From contig JAGHTV010000156.1 of the NCBI GenBank assembly GCA_018065165.1, positions 1-17,853 of the forward strand: a DNA stretch of 17,853 bases, written 5' to 3'. The notes below the pieces were generated by a model, which saw only the letters and a list, made by a program, of their open reading frames with translations, was not told the DNA's origin and made no database searches. Both the position numbers and the translations under genes were made by a program. Source of the DNA: Candidatus Sodaliphilus fimicaballi. GTDB lineage: Bacteria > Bacteroidota > Bacteroidia > Bacteroidales > Muribaculaceae. This document shows, piece by piece, positions 14,308 to 17,853 of this stretch. The first letter of the stretch is position 1; each line of letters begins with the position of its first letter.

Positions 14308-15489
14308 TTACTTATAGCGGTCGCTGATGTTGTAGATTGATGCGAAGATGTCTTTGTCGGCCTGTGTCAGCTCCATGCCACGGCGGGCCATCACGCGTTC
14401 GGCTATGCTATAGAATGTCTTCAATGGCACATCCTTGAAACCTGCGTTGCTACTGCCTTCTTGAAACGATGCCACAAATGGACGCGGAAATCCGCTACCG
14501 TGAATGTTCACTCCTACGCCTAGCACTGTTGCAGTGTTGATCATGCAATTGACTCCTGTCTTGCTGTGGTCGCCCATGATTAGGCCACAAAACTGCAATC
14601 CTGTGCGCACAAAGCGACGCTCTACATAATCCCACAGCTTTATCTCGCTGTAGTCGTTCTTCAGGTTGGACGCTGTCGTGCCTCCGCCTATGTTGCACCG
14701 TTCGCCTATCACAGCGTCGCCCAGGAATCCATCGTGTGCCTTGTTGCTATAGCCTATCATCACAGTGCTCTCTACCTCGCCACCTATTTTGCAATGTGGG
14801 CCCAGTGTGGTGCCACCATACACCTTTGCTCCCATGCGCACTTTAGCGTCGTGGCATGCAGCAAACGGGCCTCGCACGCAGGCCCCTTCCATAATCTCTA
14901 CATCATGGCCTATGTAGATAGGGCCTTCCTTTGTGTTGAGGAACGCACCTTCGACACAAGCTCCATCCTCAATGAATATGAGCGACGGATCCCCTATAAT
15001 CACTGCGTTCCCAGGAAGTGGTTGTGATGTTCGACCTTGAGTGAGGCGTGCAAAGTCGTCCTTTATCACCTGGCCGTTATTTATGAAAATGTCATACGGC
15101 GCATGCAGGGCGATAGGAGCGTGCTCTACATACACTTTGTGGCTGTATTGCTTGTTGTCAAATCCGGTTGCATCTCCGTTGTAGGCAATGAGTTCGTTGT
15201 CGTGAAACAGAGCCTCGCCGTCGTTCAACTCCAGCACTTGCCTAACAAGTTCTCTTGTGGGCACAATGTGACCCGCAACCATCAGGTTGCTCGACTTGGC
15301 CTTGAGTGGGAACTTGGCTTTGAGATGCGCTGCAGTGAGATAACTGTAAGTGTGCTCATCGCCCAGCATGGCTTTCCATTTCTCCTCAATGGTAGTGATG
15401 CCCACGCGCAATAGTGCGGTGGGACGGGTATATGTGAGTGGCAGCAGGTGGCGACGCACCTCGTTATCGTCAAAGAGTATGATATTCAT
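14308..15489 (-). CDS. GlmU-family sugar nucleotidyltransferase/acetyltransferase-like protein
   Basis: The 393-residue protein starts MNIILFDDNEVRRHLLPLTYTRPTALLR, the hallmark N-terminus of the Bacteroidetes GlmU-like family (NTP_transf_4 type), in which a short, unusual nucleotidyltransferase-like domain (about 1-150) precedes a left-handed beta-helix of hexapeptide repeats (about 155-345: IIGDPSLIFIEDGACVEGAF, VYGGTTLGPHCKIGGEVE and NIGGGTTASNLKNDY). The last motif, with GLIMGDHSKTGVNCMINTAT, resembles the acetyl-CoA and UDP-GlcNAc site of GlmU. It is proposed to make UDP-GlcNAc from glucosamine-1-phosphate for cell wall and lipopolysaccharide; that role is by family, not shown. A single gene with its own -7 box, next to glycan genes. 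Confidence 0.88.
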   Translation of the reverse strand: MNIILFDDNEVRRHLLPLTYTRPTALLRVGITTIEEKWKAMLGDEHTYSYLTAAHLKAKFPLKAKSSNLMVAGHIVPTRELVRQVLELNDGEALFHDNELIAYNGDATGFDNKQYSHKVYVEHAPIALHAPYDIFINNGQVIKDDFARLTQGRTSQPLPGNAVIIGDPSLIFIEDGACVEGAFLNTKEGPIYIGHDVEIMEGACVRGPFAACHDAKVRMGAKVYGGTTLGPHCKIGGEVESTVMIGYSNKAHDGFLGDAVIGERCNIGGGTTASNLKNDYSEIKLWDYVERRFVRTGLQFCGLIMGDHSKTGVNCMINTATVLGVGVNIHGSGFPRPFVASFQEGSSNAGFKDVPLKTFYSIAERVMARRGMELTQADKDIFASIYNISDRYK

Positions 15490-15519
15490 AAATAATTGTC
15501 CGTTTTCTTAATTCTTTTG

Positions 15520-15527
15520 CAAAGGTA
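15520..15527 (-). promoter_or_regulatory. -7 box of the GlmU-family gene
   Basis: On the minus strand this reads TACCTTTG, a full match to TAnnTTTG, 31 bases before the ATG at 15489. I do not find the TTG at the usual distance, so this promoter is only half supported. Confidence 0.55.
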
Positions 15528-15549
15528 TGATTTATTGGCTGAATATGCC

Positions 15550-15578
15550 TTGATAATGGGCAAAAAATATTAATTTTG
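15550..15578 (+). promoter_or_regulatory. Promoter of rfbC
   Basis: TTG at 15550-15552, an 18-base spacer and TAATTTTG at 15571-15578, giving a leader of about 30 bases before the ATG at 15615. Confidence 0.65.
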
Positions 15579-15614
15579 CAGTAATATTTATTGTATTATA
15601 TATAATAAGGTGTA

Positions 15615-16160
15615 ATGAAGTTTACCGAACAGTATATAAAAGGCGTGTGGATTATCGAGCCCAAGCGTTTTGGCGATGCACGAGGATACTTTAGCGAGGT
15701 GTTCAAGCTCGAGGAGTTTCAGCAGCATGTAGGCCCCATCCAGTTTGTCCAGGACAACGAGTCGTTCTCTAGTCGTGGTGTGTTGCGTGGCCTTCACTTC
15801 CAGAAAGGGGAGTTTAGCCAGGCAAAGCTGGTGCGTGTGAGCCAGGGCAGGGTGCTCGATGTGGCTGTCGACTTGCGTGGTGACAGTCCCACTTATGGCA
15901 AGCACATCGCTGTTGAACTGAGTGCCGACAATGGACTCCAGTTTTTCATTCCCCGTGGGTTTGCCCATGGTTTTGTGGTGCTGAGCGAGGTGGCTCAGTT
16001 CCAGTATAAGGTCGATAATGTGTATGCTCCGCACAGCGAGGCTACCCTCAAGTTTGATGATCCCGCCCTGGGCATTGACTGGAAAATAGATGCCAGCGAA
16101 ATGCTCCTTAGCGAGAAAGACAAGGCAGGAATGCTGTTAAAAGATATTAAACCTTTTTAA
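15615..16160 (+). CDS. rfbC: dTDP-4-dehydrorhamnose 3,5-epimerase
   Basis: The 181-residue protein has the full RmlC/RfbC pattern: GDARGYFSEVF (20-30), QDNESFSSRGVLRGLHFQ (46-63) with the catalytic His61, VDLRGDSPTYGKH (85-97), FIPRGFAHGFVVLSE (111-125) and YKVDNVYAPHSE, then DDPALGIDW near the end. The enzyme epimerises C3 and C5 of dTDP-4-keto-6-deoxyglucose, the third step of dTDP-L-rhamnose synthesis in the cytoplasm. Length is usual for the family. The partner genes rfbA, rfbB and rfbD are not in the window, so the pathway is split or continues elsewhere in the genome. It lies next to surface-glycan genes, which fits use of rhamnose in lipopolysaccharide or capsule. The next gene, rpsL, has its own promoter, and I see no clear terminator in the 292-base gap. 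Confidence 0.95.
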   Translation: MKFTEQYIKGVWIIEPKRFGDARGYFSEVFKLEEFQQHVGPIQFVQDNESFSSRGVLRGLHFQKGEFSQAKLVRVSQGRVLDVAVDLRGDSPTYGKHIAVELSADNGLQFFIPRGFAHGFVVLSEVAQFQYKVDNVYAPHSEATLKFDDPALGIDWKIDASEMLLSEKDKAGMLLKDIKPF

Positions 16161-16278
16161 TAGAGTGTAAATTTACCGAAATCCTGACTTTTTGTGGTTT
16201 TTTTGACCAATTGGCAATGGGTTACCAAATCGCATAGTGAAAAAAGTTTGTAACTCATTGAAAAAAGTGATAAAAACA

Positions 16279-16310
16279 TTTGGTTATTAGGAAATTAAAG
16301 CGTAACTTTG
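16279..16310 (+). promoter_or_regulatory. Promoter of the rpsL-rpsG-fusA operon
   Basis: TTTG at 16279-16282, exactly 20 bases, then TAACTTTG at 16303-16310: a perfect Bacteroidetes housekeeping promoter. Transcription should start near 16315, leaving a leader of about 138 bases before rpsL. Confidence 0.85.
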
Positions 16311-16330
16311 CACTGTTTTTGTGGCTAAAT

Positions 16331-16379
16331 GCAATTCTATCGTTCGTTAATCAGTTGATTTAATGAATGATAGCGTTGT
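16331..16379 (+). promoter_or_regulatory. Long hairpin in the rpsL mRNA leader
   Basis: CTATCGTTCGTTAA (16337-16350) pairs with TTAATGAATGATAG (16360-16373) over 14 base pairs, two of them G-U, around a 9-base loop. After one mismatch the stem continues for five more pairs (16331-16335 with 16375-16379). It begins about 16 bases into the predicted transcript, in a place where ribosomal-protein operons often carry autoregulatory structures. I know of no named Bacteroidetes element that it matches. Confidence 0.6.
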
Positions 16380-16452
16380 GTGAGGCCTTGAAATGTGAAT
16401 ATAATTTTATCAATTAATTTATAATTAAAAACTAAAGTAAAACAGAACTAAG

Positions 16453-16836
16453 ATGCCAACAATTCAGCAATTAGTAAGAAAAGGTCGTACTGCGCTTGAA
16501 AGCGCCAGCAAATCGCCCGCGTTGGATTCTTGCCCGCAACGTCGCGGTGTGTGCGTTCGTGTTTACACAACCACTCCCAAGAAACCTAATTCAGCGATGC
16601 GTAAGGTTGCACGTGTTAGATTGACTAACGGTAAGGAAGTCAACAGTTACATCCCCGGTGAGGGTCACAACTTGCAAGAGCACTCAATCGTAATGGTTCG
16701 TGGTGGTCGTGTTAAGGATCTTCCGGGTGTTCGCTACCACATCGTTCGCGGTACTCTCGATACTGCTGGTGTAGCTGGTCGCACACAACGCCGCTCTAAG
16801 TACGGCGCTAAGCGTCCCAAGGCTGCTAAGAAGTAA
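16453..16836 (+). CDS. rpsL: 30S ribosomal protein S12
   Basis: The 127-residue protein is collinear with S12: [32 protein letters not shown] and [17 protein letters not shown], ending in a basic tail ([15 protein letters not shown]). S12 sits at the decoding centre of the small subunit and monitors codon-anticodon pairing. The two lysines whose changes give streptomycin resistance are both wild type (Lys43 in TPKKPNS and Lys88 in RVKDLPG). It is the first gene of the rpsL-rpsG-fusA operon. There is no Shine-Dalgarno sequence; the leader before the ATG is A-rich, as is usual for highly translated Bacteroidetes genes. Confidence 0.98.
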   Translation: MPTIQQLVRKGRTALESASKSPALDSCPQRRGVCVRVYTTTPKKPNSAMRKVARVRLTNGKEVNSYIPGEGHNLQEHSIVMVRGGRVKDLPGVRYHIVRGTLDTAGVAGRTQRRSKYGAKRPKAAKK

Positions 16837-17012
16837 TCGCTAATCGCAATTAACGACTTTTCAAATTACTAAAAGAGAAACAAAACAAAATTTAAACTTA
16901 GTTTTTGATTTTATTGGATTGAAACAGGTTGAGTAAATGATTGCACTGACAATCGTTGAAGAACAAAGACGAAAACAACCAAGCGGTCAAAAAACTACAA
17001 TTTAATGTAACA

Positions 17013-17489
17013 ATGAGAAAGGCTAAGCCAAAAAAGAGGATCATCCTTCCCGATCCCGTATTCGGTGACGTACGCGTTTCAAAGTTCGTGAATCACCTCA
17101 TGTATGATGGTAAAAAGAATACCTCATACCGTATCTTCTACAGCGCACTTGAGTTAGTGGGCAAGAAGATGGCTAATGAAGAAAAAACTCCCCTCGAGAT
17201 TTGGAAACAAGCTCTCGAGAAGGTTACTCCCCAAGTCGAGGTTAAGTCTCGCCGCATCGGTGGCGCTACTTTCCAGGTGCCTACTGAAATCCGCGCCGAT
17301 CGCAAGGAGTCAATTTCAATGAAGAATCTCATCATCTTCGCACGCAAGCGTGGTGGCAAGACTATGGCCGACAAGTTGTGTGCTGAAATTATCGATGCTT
17401 ACAATGAGCAAGGTGGCGCTTACAAGCGTAAAGAGGACATGCACCGCATGGCCGAGGCTAACCGTGCATTCGCTCATTTCAGATTTTAA
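17013..17489 (+). CDS. rpsG: 30S ribosomal protein S7
   Basis: The 158-residue protein starts at ATG 17013 ([19 protein letters not shown]); the open frame continues upstream to about 16956, but the extra residues are not S7-like and the length without them is right for Bacteroidetes. S7 motifs include [38 protein letters not shown] and the C-terminal [24 protein letters not shown] end (here with Lys in place of the first Arg). S7 nucleates assembly of the 16S rRNA 3' domain and contacts tRNA in the E site. In E. coli, S7 also represses its own operon by binding the rpsL-rpsG spacer; the 176-base spacer here (16837-17012) is long enough for such a site, but I see no strong stem in it. fusA starts 25 bases downstream. 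Confidence 0.97.
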   Translation: MRKAKPKKRIILPDPVFGDVRVSKFVNHLMYDGKKNTSYRIFYSALELVGKKMANEEKTPLEIWKQALEKVTPQVEVKSRRIGGATFQVPTEIRADRKESISMKNLIIFARKRGGKTMADKLCAEIIDAYNEQGGAYKRKEDMHRMAEANRAFAHFRF

Positions 17490-17514
17490 CATTGGATAGG
17501 GAAATAGAAATATA

Positions 17515-17853
17515 ATGGCAAAACAAGGACAATTACAGTACACTCGTAACCTAGGCATCATGGCTCACATCGATGCCGGTAAAACTACTACATCTGAGCG
17601 TATCCTGTTCTACACTGGACTTACTCACAAGATTGGTGAGGTGCACGATGGTGCAGCCACCATGGACTGGATGGTTCAAGAGCAGGAGCGTGGTATTACA
17701 ATTACCTCTGCTGCTACAACAGCATTCTGGAACTACAAGGATAACAAGTATAAAATCAACTTGATTGATACTCCGGGACACGTTGACTTTACCGTTGAGG
17801 TAGAGCGTTCACTCCGCGTGCTCGATGGCGCTATCGCTACATTCTGTGCAGTG
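17515..17853 (+). CDS. fusA: Elongation factor G, 3' end cut by the window
   Basis: The first 113 codons of EF-G are present; the frame is still open at the last base. The GTPase motifs are [10 protein letters not shown] (17-26, P-loop), [11 protein letters not shown] (59-69, switch I) and [16 protein letters not shown] (85-100, switch II), followed by [12 protein letters not shown], where EF-G usually has VLDGAVAVFCAV. EF-G moves tRNAs and mRNA through the ribosome using GTP. The position after rpsG is the conserved str operon order. Bacteroidetes often carry more than one EF-G gene; the operon position argues that this is the housekeeping copy. Confidence 0.96.
   Translation, partial: MAKQGQLQYTRNLGIMAHIDAGKTTTSERILFYTGLTHKIGEVHDGAATMDWMVQEQERGITITSAATTAFWNYKDNKYKINLIDTPGHVDFTVEVERSLRVLDGAIATFCAV

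Noticed and set aside
16956..17012. N-terminal extension of rpsG
   Set aside because: The additional residues have no counterpart in S7, and the ATG at 17013 gives the family length.

Overview
The window looks like a chromosomal segment of a gut- or rumen-type Bacteroidales bacterium (Prevotellaceae or Muribaculaceae are my best guess; the genus cannot be fixed from the sequence). The reasons are: Bacteroidetes-type promoters (TTG, about 20 bases, TAnnTTTG) in front of several genes, almost no Shine-Dalgarno sequences, secreted proteins of Bacteroidales-specific families (PCMD, calycin-like, PorT-like barrels, small dockerins), a Bacteroidetes-type GlmU-family protein, and rpsL-rpsG-fusA with a 158-residue S7.

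Layout. 1-1371 (+) is the 3' part of a beta-helix lipoprotein gene. 1372-1997 is an accessory patch: a small four-helix-bundle gene (IVP/S23 family, related to Avd) lies between two repeat arrays in opposite orientation, ending 10 bases before lpxB. lpxB (1998-3127, +) is complete except for one missing base near 2190 that breaks the frame. After a bidirectional terminator comes a minus-strand trio (5030 to 3222): a PrsW-type intramembrane protease followed by two tandem paralogous secreted proteins of unknown function, one with a Lys/Ala-rich tail. A second minus-strand operon (9101 to 5102) encodes a PCMD lipoprotein, a PorT-like outer-membrane barrel, a calycin-PCMD-dockerin protein and a calycin-dockerin protein, which together look like a cell-envelope surface module.

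The right half holds a secreted metallophosphoesterase (9267-10616, -), divergent from a tiny HExxH membrane protein (10674-11000, +). A 345-base gene-free stretch with back-to-back hairpins follows. Then come surface-glycan genes: a GT2 glycosyltransferase (-), divergent from a GT-B glycosyltransferase and an overlapping GT2-like gene (+), a convergent GlmU-family sugar-nucleotide protein (-), and rfbC (+). The window ends in the translation operon rpsL-rpsG-fusA; its mRNA leader contains a long hairpin.

The most unusual items are the four-helix gene flanked by inverted repeats, the PrsW/twin secreted protein operon, the calycin-PCMD-dockerin fusion, the hairpin cluster at 11093-11231, the rpsL leader hairpin, and two divergent gene pairs whose promoters interlock with the same 20-base spacing and start with almost no leader.
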